A stretch of 64,000 nt of DNA from Heterohyrax brucei (taxonomy: Eukaryota > Chordata > Mammalia > Hyracoidea > Procaviidae), in the NCBI GenBank assembly GCA_028571685.1, contig CM053154.1:10448001-10512000 (forward strand), given 5' to 3'. The translations under genes and the position numbers were made by a program. Within the stretch, counting starts at the first letter, position 1. Every line of letters begins with the position of its first letter. Positions 1 through 11,559 of the stretch are shown one piece after another. The notes below the pieces were generated by a model. It worked only from the letters and a program-made list of their open reading frames with translations. It searched no databases and was not told the DNA's origin.

Positions 1-74
1 CACAGGGACTAGGACCAGGCTTAGTGCCTGTCTTCCGAGTTCAGTCTCACACAACATGACATTCACTGAGCACT

Positions 75-270
75 TGTCTGTGTCAACCCTGCACAAGCAC
101 TTTCCAAGCACTGTGACACAGAATCCTCAAGAGGGAGATACTGATTTCATACCCACTTTACAGATTAGGAAACTGAGGCTTAGAGAGATTACGTAGCGTG
201 ATAAATGTCTTACAGTGAATGAGTAACAGAGCTGAGATTTGGACACAGACCTGCCTAGCTCAAAATGCTC
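75..270 (+). repeat. MIR
   Basis: An ancient tRNA-derived SINE, recognised by its core 'cccactttacagattaggaaactgaggcttagagagatt' in two adjoining parts and the following acquired 'acagagctgagatttgga'. Confidence 0.75.
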
Positions 271-1620
271 AAGTTCTTCTACAAAGGAGATGAAACTGTA
301 TTTGACCTGGAGTTCAATGGGGTCTCTGTCTTAAATCTACAGAGAGGTGTTCTAGAAAGGACTCTGTTGGAAGGCTGACAAGTTGGACAAGGGTGAATGA
401 GATGCGGACACTCACACAAAAGGGCACATGAGTCCATCTGGTGGCCCCTCAGCCAGGCTAAATGTCCTGACTCCAATGTCTTTACATGGCTAGGCCAGGC
501 TCTGCAGTTACACTTTCCTCTATGTTTTTGTGTCCAAGGAAAAAGAATTTAGAAAACAGACATAAGATGCCCTTTATCAGCTTACTAAGACTGCTGGGAA
601 GAAGCAGGAAAGCTCAACATCTTTCCCAGTTGTGTCTGCTACTGTTCCTGAGTGCAAAACACCAAGGGAGTTTCTGAAAAGCAAAGATTTCCCACTGTTT
701 GGAGTTGTCTCTACTTTGCATTTCTCCAGAAAAAAAACGCTTTCCACCTAAAACAAAACATGAATCAAATGAGTACAGAGAGCCTGGTGAAGGTCTACAG
801 AGTGACTTTTCATTTTCAAGCACAGACAAACCAACGTTGCCGTGATCATTGAGCACTTTATCTCTCCCAAGGATTCCTGGCCCACCCATTGGTAAGGGAC
901 CTCCTAAAGAGGGTCCCACAGATGCAGGGGCTGAAAACTCACTAAGCCAGGTAAACACTGGCATACTTGTGCTTACTTACTAATCTGTAGTGCCCCTGTC
1001 ACAGGCTACAGATTTACAAAGAGGCTTTGATCCGGTGGGAAGGTATGGTGGGGTTGGAGACAGATGCCAGCCATACCTGGAAGCAGACTCTTTGATGTGC
1101 TGAAAATTGTGAAATGTTCACTACACACGATCTGGCAAGGACTGGGTAATTCATTCCTACACACACACACTCAGCTCAAAGAAGATGAAAGTCAAGTTTT
1201 AGCAGTACTTTCTGCTGTTTAAATCCGAGGCTGCCTCTCCCACGGGACATCCACACATTCTTGAACGTGCCGTGAAGTAAAGAATCTATGAGCGCTCCCC
1301 CCACTAGCTTTTCCTTATGGTTTTCGTGCCACCCTGTTGCAGATGCCATCAGCCACGAGCCACTAGCCAAGGCAAACCAGGGCCAGCATAGCAGAGGCTG
1401 CCATTCAACTCATTTTGCATAAAACCCAGGTATGTGGCTTTCTCAGACACCGGCCAAGGACAAGATTAACGGTAGCCCTCCTCCCACCCCACCTCCAGCA
1501 AACAACCTATAATGACATTAATTCACATGAGGCTTACCTGGGGATGTTCTCTGGGACAGGCAAAGGTGGTGCCAACTAGAGGGCCCATGGTTTGTTCATA
1601 GGGTAGAGTTGGGCTAGTGC
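271..1620. other. Intronic/3' flank, nothing recognised
   Basis: Unique-looking sequence. Short frames of 60-116 codons occur on both strands but none has recognisable content or flanking splice signals that I would trust. Confidence 0.4.
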
Positions 1621-1705
1621 TTCCCTGACAAGCTGTGTGGCTTTAGGGAAGTCACACACACACTCTGGTCTCAGATGCCTCATCCGTAAAATGTGAGGAG
1701 TCTGA
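1621..1705 (+). repeat. MIR fragment
   Basis: Contains the MIR-like phrase 'gtgtggctttagggaagtcac' split by a CA run, then 'tcatccgtaaaatgtgagga'. Only the 5' half is present. Confidence 0.5.
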
Positions 1706-1717
1706 GCGTCCCAGTAG

Positions 1718-1914
1718 GAGCCCTGGTGGTGATGGGGTTAAATGTACAGCCGCTAACTGAACTGTCGGTAGTTCTGTGACTCCACGGAGAAAGACATGGT
1801 CTGATTCTGTGATGATGACAGCCTTGGAAACCCTATGAGGTGGTTCTACCCTGTCCTATACGGTTGCTATGAGCCAGATTGGCTCACAGCAATGGATTTG
1901 GGTTTGGTTTGGAA
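1718..1914 (+). repeat. AfroSINE
   Basis: Near full length: head 'gagccctggtggtgatgggg', middle 'agccttggaaaccctatgag', tail 'ggctcacagcaatggatttg' and a T-rich end. Long-body subtype with the 'gagaaagacatggtctg' block. Confidence 0.85.
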
Positions 1915-2734
1915 GGTCCTGAATCTCCTTTTGGTTCTGATATACTGACTCAGTGACTGATAACCCCCCAGATGCTGCCTGTCTCAAAGGTGGGTCTCCC
2001 TGCTCTCGGTTCCAGGAGCTGTAGGCGCATCAGCCCCCGAAGCCATTCAGAGGTGGCTCAGAAAGGCTGTCTGGCCTAGAGCTGAGACCTCAAGTCCAGG
2101 CTTGGCACCACCCTTCCCCCTAACTGGCCAGGCGTCTGTCCACCCCAGCTGCTCAGTCACTTGCTAGCAAGGGTCTCCGCCTCCAGCTGTCGTGCTGTGG
2201 CGTCCGGCTTTCTGGCTGCCTGGCTCACTCTCAGCCCTGCCCTGCCTCTAGGAGGGCTGGGGTGGGTTGGAAGCTGAAAACATCACACTAAGAAAGCTGG
2301 GGCAGCTTGTCCCATATGACACACTCTGAGCTCGCCTCCCACAAGCACGGCCCTGGCTGGGTTCATCCACACACGTGCTCACTCACACCCACAAATGTTA
2401 GGTTTTCACCTCTTCGCAGCCACTGTTGGCAAGAGGTTAACCCCAAAGCTCTAGTTTCCTCAAAGAAGAGAATACACCCCCAACGTGTGCCATACGACGT
2501 GGCCTGGCATCAAATGGCACGTTACATCACTGGAGTCCCCCTCTCCAGTGGGAGGCTGAGGGACAGCACAGGAGATGGTAGAGACACATTCCAAAGAATC
2601 CAGGACAGTGCAAAAAAACTTCAGCAAGTCTAATTACACTAGTCCACGTGGGATACTTACAACAGCATTACTACATTTCAGATGATGATATTAATAATAA
2701 TGCTGTAATAAATAATAAACACAGCCCCTGATAC
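1915..2734. other. Nothing recognised
   Basis: GC-moderate unique sequence with a frame of 108 codons at 2307-2633 (+) that has no recognisable features and no supporting splice context. Confidence 0.4.
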
Positions 2735-2960
2735 TTAAGTGCTTCCTGGATGCCTATCAGGCATGCTGCTGTGCCTTCTACATGCATTGTTTTTATGTTA
2801 TTCCCATAATAACTTCATGAGGTAGGTGCTAGACTTATATACATTCTGCAGGCGAGGAAAAGAAGACTTCGAGTAGCCAAGGACCTTGCTCAGAGTCATA
2901 GACTGTCTCACAGCAAAGTCAGGAGTTAAAGCTGGCAGTCTGCCTCCAAGGCCCTGCTTA
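2735..2960 (+). repeat. MIR
   Basis: Diverged copy: 'ataacttcatgaggtaggtg', 'gcgaggaaaagaagacttcg' and 'ggaccttgctcagagtcata' follow MIR order. Confidence 0.65.
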
Positions 2961-3655
2961 AGCCCATTCTCCAGGACAGGCAATCCTGAGTGTTCAACTA
3001 TTCAGCAAACATGTACGATGCCGATTTTGCATCATGGAGTATCAAGTGCTGGGCAGCCAGGGGTATGTCTGGGAGGTCCCATCTAACATCCCGAAAGATG
3101 AGCAGAAGGTATTCTCTTGACCAGCAGCTGAGACCCACTCTCTATAGAAATGGCCATAAACCTGCACCCATCCAACTATGTCTAGACAGGGAGCTTAAGA
3201 CCTATGATGTCTAACCTCCTGGTTCTGTGCCTGAGGACCACAAGGCCCAGGAGGATTGCAGTACCTTGAAGAAAGTGGGTAGGATGTTCATAGTGGCCTC
3301 CCAGGAATGCACGGCACACTGGGCTGGGAGTCGGCAGACCTGAGTCCTGTAGGGGTTACTCAGCGTGTCAACACACCTTCCTGTCAATTCCAAACTCCTT
3401 CTCTATGGAGGTTTCTGTGCCCAGCATGTCCGGGGAGCCTGACTCAGCCCCTAGCAGAGACAGCAGCTTCTCCTTTTAGGTGCTGGCCTGGAGCAAGTGT
3501 TGAGCCAGCTGTGGGAAAGGAAGCACCCTACAGCTCTGAGACCTCGTCTGTGGTGAGTCTTGTTATGAGCTAACAGGGTCCTCCCACAGCCACAGGGACC
3601 CTGGGTTGAAAGCTAGCTTTGTGCAGAGTGCCTGTGTCTTGCCTCAGTCCTCATT
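2961..3655. other. Nothing recognised
   Basis: Unique sequence between a MIR and an AfroSINE. No exon, RNA or repeat is identified. Confidence 0.4.
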
Positions 3656-3862
3656 TAAAACCAACCAGCAGTGTCGAGTCAGCTGTGACCCCTGGGGACC
3701 CCGTGTGTATCAGAGTAGAGCTGTGTTCCACAAGGTTTTTCATGGCTGATTTTTCAAAAATAGGTGGCCAGGCATTTCTTCCAAGGCACTTCTGGGTAGA
3801 CTTGAACCTCTAACCTACCTTCAGTAGCTGGGTACACTAACCATTTGCATCACCCTGGGCCC
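3656..3862 (-). repeat. AfroSINE (long-body subtype)
   Basis: Reads in reverse: 'cagtgtcgagtcagctgtga', then 'ttcatggctgatttttcaaa', 'aggcatttcttccaaggcac', 'ctgggtagacttgaacctct', ending near 'tgcatcaccctgggc'. Confidence 0.85.
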
Positions 3863-3879
3863 CTCCTTTAAGCTTTCCC

Positions 3880-4015
3880 TGAAATCCTAGGGGAGACATC
3901 GTCAATCCTGTTTAACTACCAAGAAGTCAAGGCTCTGTGAGGTCACATGACTGCCAAGGTGACGGGAAAGGTAGGAGCTAGCATTTGAACTTCATCCCAT
4001 GCTGCAAGCCATGCT
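3880..4015 (+). repeat. MIR fragment
   Basis: Diverged 3' half: 'tgaggtcacatgactgccaa' and 'taggagctagcatttgaact'. Confidence 0.5.
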
Positions 4016-4789
4016 TGCTTTTCATGACACACTCCCCTCTCTGGTCTAACTGCATCCTGGGCCTCCTGTCTGTGGTCCCTCCTCCAGCCCTTCCCACTCA
4101 CCTAGGGCTGCTTTAGGTCCCTGCTGCCCTCCCGCCTAGGGTGCACCTGGCCTGAGACACAGCGCTAATCCCAGTCCATTGCTGCCTGGTGGATGCTTTC
4201 TCCCAGGGCACAGACACCCCCGGTCCTGTGGTTTGTGTACTCCAGCACCATCAGCTAGCCTTGCAAAAACAAAAGGAACTCACAGAGTATGGGTGGTCAG
4301 ACTGTTCCCGAGCTTTCACTGGAAGAAGGGAACAGTCTTCATCTGCACCTGCATCTGCTGGCTGATAAAATATTTAATACCAGATGACTGAACAGGCTGT
4401 AAGAGAAAGCTGAGGCAAGACAGTGATCGTGGGGCCTGTGGCCACCATGCCCCCTGCCTGCCAGCTCCTCAGGATGGCAACGGTACAGAGCAGTGGTGAC
4501 GAACCACCTCTCCACCCCGGACCACAGTTAAGTCCCTGCCAGGTCAGTGAGGGGCATTTATGAAGGTGTGGTCACAGGAGGATTTGTGGGCAGGGTGTCT
4601 GCCGTTAGTCCCACTGTTGGGAGCCAGCTGCCAGCTGCCAGCCAGCCCCCTTGCAGGCCAGCTCAGGGGCCAGTCACTGGCCTAGGTTTGAGGAACACAA
4701 GGCTAAAATGAGGCCTCTGCTGATCTTTGTTGCTGGGCAATTGTGCCAATGTTGCCCGGCTGACCCCACTCCAGGCACAACCTCCTGGA
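4016..4789. other. Nothing recognised
   Basis: Relatively GC-rich unique sequence leading into the minisatellite. No feature is supported. Confidence 0.4.
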
Positions 4790-5036
4790 TCTCCCACATG
4801 CAGCCAGACACTTCCCGGGGGGTTGCCCACTGCCAAACACAGCCCGCCTGGGTCACCCATGTAGCCAGACATGGCCCAATAGGTCACTCGCGTGTAGCCA
4901 GACTCACCCCCTAGGTTACCCACATGCTGCCAGGCATCACCTCTCGGTCACCCATGTGCTACCTGACACAGCCCCCTGGCTCACCCACGTGTAGCCAGAC
5001 TCACCCCTTGGGTCACCCATATGTAACCAGACAGAG
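4790..5036. repeat. Minisatellite, ~32-bp unit, ~8 degenerate copies
   Basis: Tandem units start near 4795, 4828, 4857, 4887, 4921, 4952, 4986 and 5018, following the pattern 'cacgtgtagccagactcacc' plus 'ccttgggtcacc'. Most units open with a CANNTG-like hexamer (cacatg, cacatg, catgtg, cacgtg, catatg). Confidence 0.8.
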
Positions 5037-5324
5037 ATAATGGGAGGTCAGGAGGGGCCTACTGCTCGCTGAGCGCACAAGGGGCCTGGGGATTCCCCTC
5101 AGCCCCGCACAGAGCCCCTTAGATCCATCGCTGGCCCCAGTGGGGAGGATCAGTCCCTCATTTACATATGAAGGAACCAGGTCTTGGAGCTGTATAGCCC
5201 CGTGCCACAGCCACTAGCCTCATGTCACTGTTTCAGTTTGAATTGTCATTAATTACAATTAAATACAATTAGTAATTCAGTCTCTTAGTCACACTGGGCT
5301 TGTATCAAATGTCATATGCCTAAG

Positions 5325-5444
5325 TAAAAAAAAAAAAAACCATTGCCATTGAGTGGATTTCGACTCACAGTGGCCATATAGGACAGAACAGAGCTGCCAA
5401 GGGGCAGCTGGTGGGTTTGAACCACTGTGCCACCAGGGCTCTGA
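5325..5444 (-). repeat. AfroSINE, internally shortened
   Basis: A poly(A) run precedes 'ccattgccattgagtggatt' and 'cagctggtgggtttgaacca'; it ends 'gtgccaccagggctct'. The middle of the body is deleted. Confidence 0.85.
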
Positions 5445-5589
5445 TAGGTGGCTACTGGCAACCGCATTAGGCAGTGCAGATAGGGAACGTGTCTGTCACT
5501 GCAGAAAGTCCTAGTGGACAGCTGCCCTTAGACAGGAAGCTCCCAAGACCCCAGCAGTGATGAGGGACCTACATGTGCATTTGATGTCT

Positions 5590-5710
5590 GGGGTAACTTT
5601 CCAGAGAGAAATTCGAGTCCCAGCTCTAACTCATGTTAGTTTCCTGACCTTAAACAAGTCCTGTCACCTATCCAAGCCTCTGCTTCTCATCTGCAAAAGG
5701 GACACACACA
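5590..5710 (+). repeat. MIR fragment
   Basis: Matches the MIR 5' part: 'cctgaccttaaacaagtcct', 'gcctctgcttctcatctgca'. Confidence 0.6.
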
Positions 5711-5844
5711 CACAGAGTGCCTACCTAAGGTTTGGCCGGGAATGACCATCAGACGCTGGAGGTGAAGGTACTTTGGAAGCAGAGCTGCACAGCCCCAAGG
5801 CAGGAATACATGAAGGAGGACTGCACCGAGTAGCCTCTTGTAAT

Positions 5845-5968
5845 TCTGATAGCCTCTTAAGGAGGTACTAAGTATCCTCATGTCACAGACAGAAACAGCT
5901 TCCAAGGGTGACAGTCCATAGCCACAGAGCCAGAACCTGGGCTGTAACACGAGCTCTGCTGACTTCAA
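5845..5968 (+). repeat. MIR fragment
   Basis: 3' half: 'aggaggtactaagtatcctc', 'atagccacagagccagaacc'. Confidence 0.55.
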
Positions 5969-6800
5969 GGCTTGGGCTTATCCTATCTGGAACTCGGATT
6001 TGTCCCTTTTCTGCTAGAAGTGGGGTATGGCTGGGAAGATGCCAGCCCTTGGCATCCCCGCGCCCCCCCTCCCCCGTGAGGACAGGCAGCGAGGGGGAAC
6101 TAGGTGTCAGTCAACCTTCCCAAGGGTCAGGCCCACTTCTGTCGCGGCCAGTCCTTAGCTCACTGGCCTGCTCCCCATTCTAAGTCTCCGTTTCCTCCTC
6201 TGTGAAGTGAGGCATTCAGCAAGAATGTCCCCAGCCTCCTTCCAGTGCTAACCAGCTGGGATCTAGAATGTCCAGTGATGCGGCTGGAGGCAGACCCCTA
6301 CAGTGCCAAGGCCACAGCTTCCAGCCAGGGCAGTAACGAGGGGCCCCAGGAAGAGACGCCACGTCAGGCCGGACACATTCAATTTGGAAAATCACCACCT
6401 TGCCCTAAAAGTGGCAGTGAGCAGCTGCCTGACTGCTGGGTCCAGGAACAGCAAGAACAGAGGTCTTGGGCAGAGCGTGTCAGGACCTAGAGGCACGTAA
6501 CACAAGGCAGGGTGCTAGCTGCAGGCCCCTGGAGGTAGGAATCCAGGCCCCCTCCACGGTCTGTGTGCAGGCCTCATAAACCAGCTTTCTGAAGCCACTT
6601 GGCATCTTTCCAAATGACAGATACACCTCTGAGGACATTTGCTTTTAGTCCAGGACACAAAAGCTTCAGAAGAGAAAGGCTCCATTTATAAAGGCCCTTT
6701 GACTTTCATGTATGATTGCTCACAGTGATTGAAGGTCTTGTACATGTCCTCGCCGTCTGTAGGGTGTGTCCACTTCCTAACTATGTTTGGGTCTGTGATC
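5969..6800. other. Nothing recognised
   Basis: Unique sequence. A C-rich run occurs near 6061-6078. No exon or repeat assignment is possible by eye. Confidence 0.4.
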
Positions 6801-6960
6801 TCACTGCATGTCACCAGCCCTTTGTGGGCACACAGGGTTTATGGAATCTCCATTTGACAGACACAGAAATCAAGACACAGGAGATTAAACACCTGGAGAC
6901 AGATTTGCCCAGTTCTGTCCATAAGCCTACAAGGTCTGTTAGTGTGTTATTTGGAGATCT
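6801..6960 (+). repeat. MIR fragment
   Basis: 'tttgacagacacagaaatca' and 'agacacaggagattaaacac' fit the MIR core. Confidence 0.5.
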
Positions 6961-7084
6961 GAGGGCATTTTGACCTTTTGCTTACCTCCTAGAATGTTTC
7001 TGAAGAAATACATTTCGAACTGTAATTGTAGTTACCATTTTTACTACACACTTAGCATAATAATAACAACAACATAAAAAGAAA

Positions 7085-7244
7085 CAAACTAAACCTGTTG
7101 TCATCTAGTCGATTCTGACTCACATCAACCCAAGAGGAGATGGTAGAACAGCCCCACAGTTTCCATGGATTGGCCAGGGGATTTGAACTGCCATCCTTTT
7201 GGTTAGCAGCCAAACTTTTAACCACAGTATCGTCAGGGCTCTGT
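7085..7244 (-). repeat. AfroSINE
   Basis: 'gttgtcatctagtcgattct', 'gatttgaactgccatccttt', 'tggttagcagccaaactttt' and terminal 'cgtcagggctct'. Confidence 0.85.
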
Positions 7245-7440
7245 ACTTAACACATACCAGGGATTTTACTAGATATTCTGAAAACATTCCAATTTTGTCC
7301 CAGTAACATCTCCAACAGGGAGGTATCGTGTGTTCCATTTTCTGGATCTGGAAACTGAGGGTTGAGAAGTGAAACCTCTCATCTCAGGCAGCATACATAG
7401 CCAGGAAGAAGCCACTGGGATACACCAGGACTGTCTTAGT
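7245..7440 (+). repeat. MIR
   Basis: 'acataccagggattttacta', 'ttttctggatctggaaactg', in the order expected for MIR. Confidence 0.5.
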
Positions 7441-8750
7441 CTACGACCTCCCATAGGGGAGATTTGCTGCAATTGAAACCAGTGTCAAAATTCCATGGTT
7501 GTGATCGCCTAGGACTTGTCAAAAGGGAAGCTGAAACAGGGAAACTGATGTTTTGTAAAATCAAAGCCAGAAAGATTGCAGAGGGCTCTGGAAAGTCTGC
7601 GGTCCTGCCTTAATTTGCCAGATTTATGCTTGAATGCCCTCTTCTCTTCCTTTACACAGCTGTTGCCATTTCCCAATACCTTATTCTTACACTTGAAAAC
7701 AGGGTGTCACAGCTGGTGATTTTTAGAAGGGGGCGGAGCGAGAAGGAAGAACAGAGGGGTGGAGGGACAGCGTGGGAGGCCAAGCAAGCTCGCTTCCACC
7801 TCAGCTCTCCGGTCCGGCCAGGACTTCCTCGGCAAGAGGCCAGCCGCCCGTGGTTTTCCTTCCTGGACTTTCAGCCCAGCTGGCCTCTGTGATGTAGACC
7901 AGGTCTGTACACAGACCTGAAGCATCTGGGAATAATTTAAGTCCCTCAAAATACACTAATAATTGAAAATGACATATTTCCAACCATTTCCCAAGGTGGG
8001 GGGTGGGGGAAAAGACTCCTTAAATAAATAGTCAACAAAAATGAATTTGGAGATGTCCTAACTAGGCGATCCATCTAGAAGGACATGTATGAACATCAGT
8101 GCTACGTACCAAAATGCAAAAACTCCAGACTTTCCATCTACACGGAGGACAGTTACACATGCACAAAGGTGGAAGAGACTCAAATGCCTTCTGCAGTACA
8201 ACCTGAAAACACAGTGAGGCTATCTGTGGATTCCAGATGCTCCTAAATGGGGGACCCCATGATGCACGAAGGTTAACACCCGAGCCAACTGTCTACATCT
8301 ACTTCTCAGCATGGGCTGGGAGGTGGAGGTAGAAGGTTTATGGGGCATCTCAAGACCCTAATTTGTCTTTAAAAGCTGGGACAGAAAGCAGAGGACCTGT
8401 CTCCTGCCATCTGCATCTCCGTGTGAATGAGACTGGATTATCCAACAACCCTGTCACCAAGCTAGCAAAGAGACATTGCTCAGGTATTAAATTTGATAGG
8501 CAGTAGCAGTGCCATTCAAGTCAGCAGAATTTTCAAAATTCAGTGACCTCAATGGTGGCATGCCACCCATTAACCAACAATAGAGGAGAAATTTAGGGTT
8601 TGCTTTGCTCACCTGGTGACATCTTAAAACAGGGTTTTTTATGCTAAAACGCAATACAGTATGGCACGTCATGAGACACACAGCGTTTTATAACTAAACA
8701 CAACCTCAGAAATGTTTCCTTGTAAGAGATCACTTTGGGCTCTCTGGGGT
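7441..8750. other. Nothing recognised
   Basis: Unique-looking sequence, with a G-rich run near 7996-8010. Small frames on both strands show no recognisable product. Confidence 0.4.
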
Positions 8751-8940
8751 GGTTGTTAGGGGGCATCTGGCTGATTCCACTCATAGTGACCCCAAGTGAC
8801 AAAGTAGAACTGCCCTGTAGGGTTTTCTGGACTATAATTTTTATGGGAGCAGATCACTAAGGCTTTTGTCCTGCACAGCCTGAGTAGGCTTGACCTGCCA
8901 ACCCTTTGGTTAGCAGTGGAGTACTTAACCATTGAGCTAT
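8751..8940 (-). repeat. AfroSINE, broken by an LTR
   Basis: Long-body reverse copy ending 'ttaaccattgagctat' where the LTR at 8941-9460 begins. The SINE's expected next bases (gccaccaaggctcc) resume at 9461, so the LTR landed inside it. Confidence 0.85.
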
Positions 8941-9460
8941 TGTCATGGACCGAATTGTGTACCCTGGAAAACACGTACAGAGATTTGGTTGGGCTGTGAT
9001 TACTAGTATTCTTGTGATTGTCCTCCGTTTTGTGATTTTTCTATGCTGTATGTTAAAGAAGATTAGGGTGGGACTGTAAACCCTTTCCTAAGGTCACCGC
9101 CCCGCTTCGTTGGAGTTTCCCTGGAGGGTGGCTTGTACCACCGCTTGTTCTTCATTCCTATAAAGGATAAAAGGAAAGGGAGACAAGCAGAGACTGGAAC
9201 CCTTGTTCCATTAAGAAAGCAGCATCGAGAGAAAAGTGTGTCCTTCAGACCTGAGGTTCCTGCACCAAGATGCTCCCTGGACAAAGACTGATGCAGCGTA
9301 GGAACTCTCCTCCAGAGCCAGCAGAGGGAAAGCCTTCCTGTGGAGTGGACGCCCTGAATTTGGACTTGTAACCTACTGGACTGTGTAAGAATAAACTTTT
9401 CCTTTTAAAGCCATCTACTTTGTGGTATTTCTGTTAGAGCAGGACCATATGACTAAAACA
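8941..9460 (+). mobile_element. Solo LTR, MaLR/MLT1-like
   Basis: Starts TGTCATGG and ends CTAAAACA. Contains a 'tataaaggataaaagg' TATA region, an AATAAA signal ('gtaagaataaacttttcc') and the MLT1-type end 'tggtatttctgttagagcag'. Flanked by gctat on the left and gccac on the right, a 5-bp target duplication with two transitions. No internal retroviral genes are attached. Confidence 0.75.
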
Positions 9461-9689
9461 GCCACCAAGGCTCCTTTGGTGACCTGCTGGCAGATGAGAA
9501 AGAATTCACTCTCTTCAGCCACTGAAGTGTTTAGGTGGAGAAAGGAAATAATACTGGAAAAGAAAAAGGCCTGGGCTGGAACCTCAACCTCAGAACACAC
9601 TGAGGTCGCAGAGACAGCCTCTGCATCAGAGGGAGGTGTGGCCACTCAGCTCATTGCACAATAAAAACCTGTCCTGCAAAACAGGGAAC

Positions 9690-9880
9690 CCATTGTAGAA
9701 GCCCTGAGTGTCACAAAGGCTACAAACTGAATCCACGCCTAAGCACCGTGGAAGAAAGGCCTGGTGACCTACTTCAGAAACGTCAGCCACTGAAAGCCCT
9801 GTGGAGCGCAGTTCTCAGGCACACATGACATTCCTGTGCACTGGAATCGACTCCACAGCAGCTGGTCTGGTTTGGGGGGC
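9690..9880 (+). repeat. AfroSINE, diverged
   Basis: 'ggaagaaaggcctggtgacc', 'agccactgaaagccctgtgg' and tail 'gcactggaatcgactccaca', ending in a T/G-rich run. Confidence 0.7.
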
Positions 9881-9894
9881 TCTTTAACACTCGG

Positions 9895-10045
9895 CGTGCT
9901 AGTACTCTACCTGAATAAATTATTTTCATCAACTGACATGGCAATTCAAGGAGGCAGGTGCCATCACTGTCCCCATTCTACAGATGAGTAAACTGAGGTT
10001 ACATGTGTAACCAGGAAGGGCCAGAGCTGGCATGTGAGCCCCGAG
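9895..10045 (+). repeat. MIR
   Basis: 'ccccattctacagatgagta', 'aactgaggttacatgtgtaa', then 'ggccagagctggcatgtgag'. Confidence 0.7.
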
Positions 10046-10515
10046 CGCCTGCTCCTGCAGGTCCCTCTGAGGCCTGGTTAGCCACCTTCCCCAGATGGCT
10101 TCTGGGGGACATGTGTTCCCAGGACATGTTACCTGCATGCATTGGCCTTGGCTGGAAGCCCTTGGCCTCTGAGACCCACCCAGGCCCACATGCACAGATC
10201 ACTCCTAGTGAACAGGTTCACTCGGAAGGATGAGCCTTCCCCCAGTGTCTGTGTCGGACCAGCAGGAATTTGGGGTCCTTTGGGGTCCCTGTAGGGAGGC
10301 TCAGCCTTCTAGATCAGTTGTCAATAGCCCTTAGACCTCTCTGAGAGGTTGGATGTCCCATACGTTAGCTACCTGTCACACACCGAGCACCTGGAATGAG
10401 ACTAATCCCAAGTAAGATGTGCTGCAACTATGAGACACCCACTAGAGTCACTTGGTGCGGAAACAAGAACATAGATACCACAGTCACAATGTTTCTGTTG
10501 ATCACACAGTGAAAC
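10046..10515. other. Nothing recognised
   Basis: Unique sequence between a MIR and an AfroSINE. Confidence 0.4.
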
Positions 10516-10714
10516 AAGGAGCCATGGTGGTGCAGTGGTTAGGCACTCAGCTGCTAAATGAAAGATCAGTGGCTCAGACCCACCAGCCACCCCACTGGAG
10601 GGAGATGTGGCAGTGTGTTCTGGAAGGATGACAGTCTTGGAAATTGCCGACTCCCCTCTGTTCTGCAGGGTCACCACGAGTCACAACTGACTCAGTGGCA
10701 ATGGGCTTAATGGG
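10516..10714 (+). repeat. AfroSINE (long-body subtype)
   Basis: 'gagccatggtggtgcagtgg', 'gagggagatgtggcagtgtg', 'acgagtcacaactgactcag' and 'tggcaatgggctta'. Confidence 0.85.
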
Positions 10715-10920
10715 ATAACTCAAAACGATAATATATTTCATGTACTGGGTGAAATATGGTATTAGAATTCATTTCGATTGTTTCTTTTTAGTTTTTTAAA
10801 TGGACACTAGAGAATTTAAGATGACACACGGTTCATGCTATAGCCCCTTTGACGGAACTGATCTCTGTACTTTTGGAGACCTTTGTCCGGAAAGCACAAC
10901 GGTATCCATAGTAGTGTTCT

Positions 10921-11080
10921 AGAATCAACTGTTTGGGAATTTCCATTCTTTGCAATGCTATCTACAATTTGTTTTGATATGCTGTGAGAGGGAACAGCCG
11001 CAAACATCCATTTAATGGTAAGAACATGGAACGTATGAAGTATGAATCCAGGATAATTGGAAAGCACCAAAAGTATCTTA
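10921..11080. mobile_element. RTE fragment spanning an inversion breakpoint
   Basis: The left part is minus-strand RTE reverse-transcriptase sequence ('ttccattctttgcaatgcta' then 'tctacaatttg'). From about 10990 it switches to plus-strand RTE 5' sequence ('acagccgcaaacatccattt', 'gtatgaatccaggataattg'). The same switch occurs at about 13040. Confidence 0.7.
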
Positions 11081-11559
11081 AGTCATCCATCTGAAAAGGG
11101 AACTGTTGTTAACTCAGTTTGTTAAGTGTTTGCTGGCACCAAACCGGAAAGCAAGCTGTCTTGATGGATGGAGAGAGAGAGACCGCGGGACTCGCAGTGA
11201 GGGGCCAGGCTCCCCTCCCAGCTCTGTGTAGGAAGCTGACCAGAAAGCCTGTTCTCACAGCCTAGTCTCAGTGCCCGGGGCAGGCATCCATCTGTCCCCG
11301 CAGCACCCCTGGTGGGGAGATAGAGTGGAAGCCAGGGTTCATTCCCCCCAGAAGGCTGGAGAGTCTCATCAGCATTCTTTGCCTACCCATTGTTGAAGGG
11401 GCACCTACTGTTGTTTGGTGCCATTGAGTTGCTTCTGACTTGTCAGCACCCCTGTGTACAACAGAAGGAAACACTGCCCAGTCCTGTGTCATCCTTGTGA
11501 TCCTCACTACGCTTGTGCCCACTGTTATGGCCACTCTGTCAATCCGTCTCATGGAGGGT

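Noticed and set aside
614..964. 116-codon minus-strand frame
   Set aside because: No recognisable family and no convincing splice or promoter context.
4790..5036. CRISPR-like repeat array
   Set aside because: The units are contiguous with no unique spacers, and the genome is mammalian.
10516..10560. tRNA gene candidates at AfroSINE heads
   Set aside because: The tRNA-like boxes are part of SINEs; none can be folded by eye into a complete cloverleaf with an intact anticodon arm.
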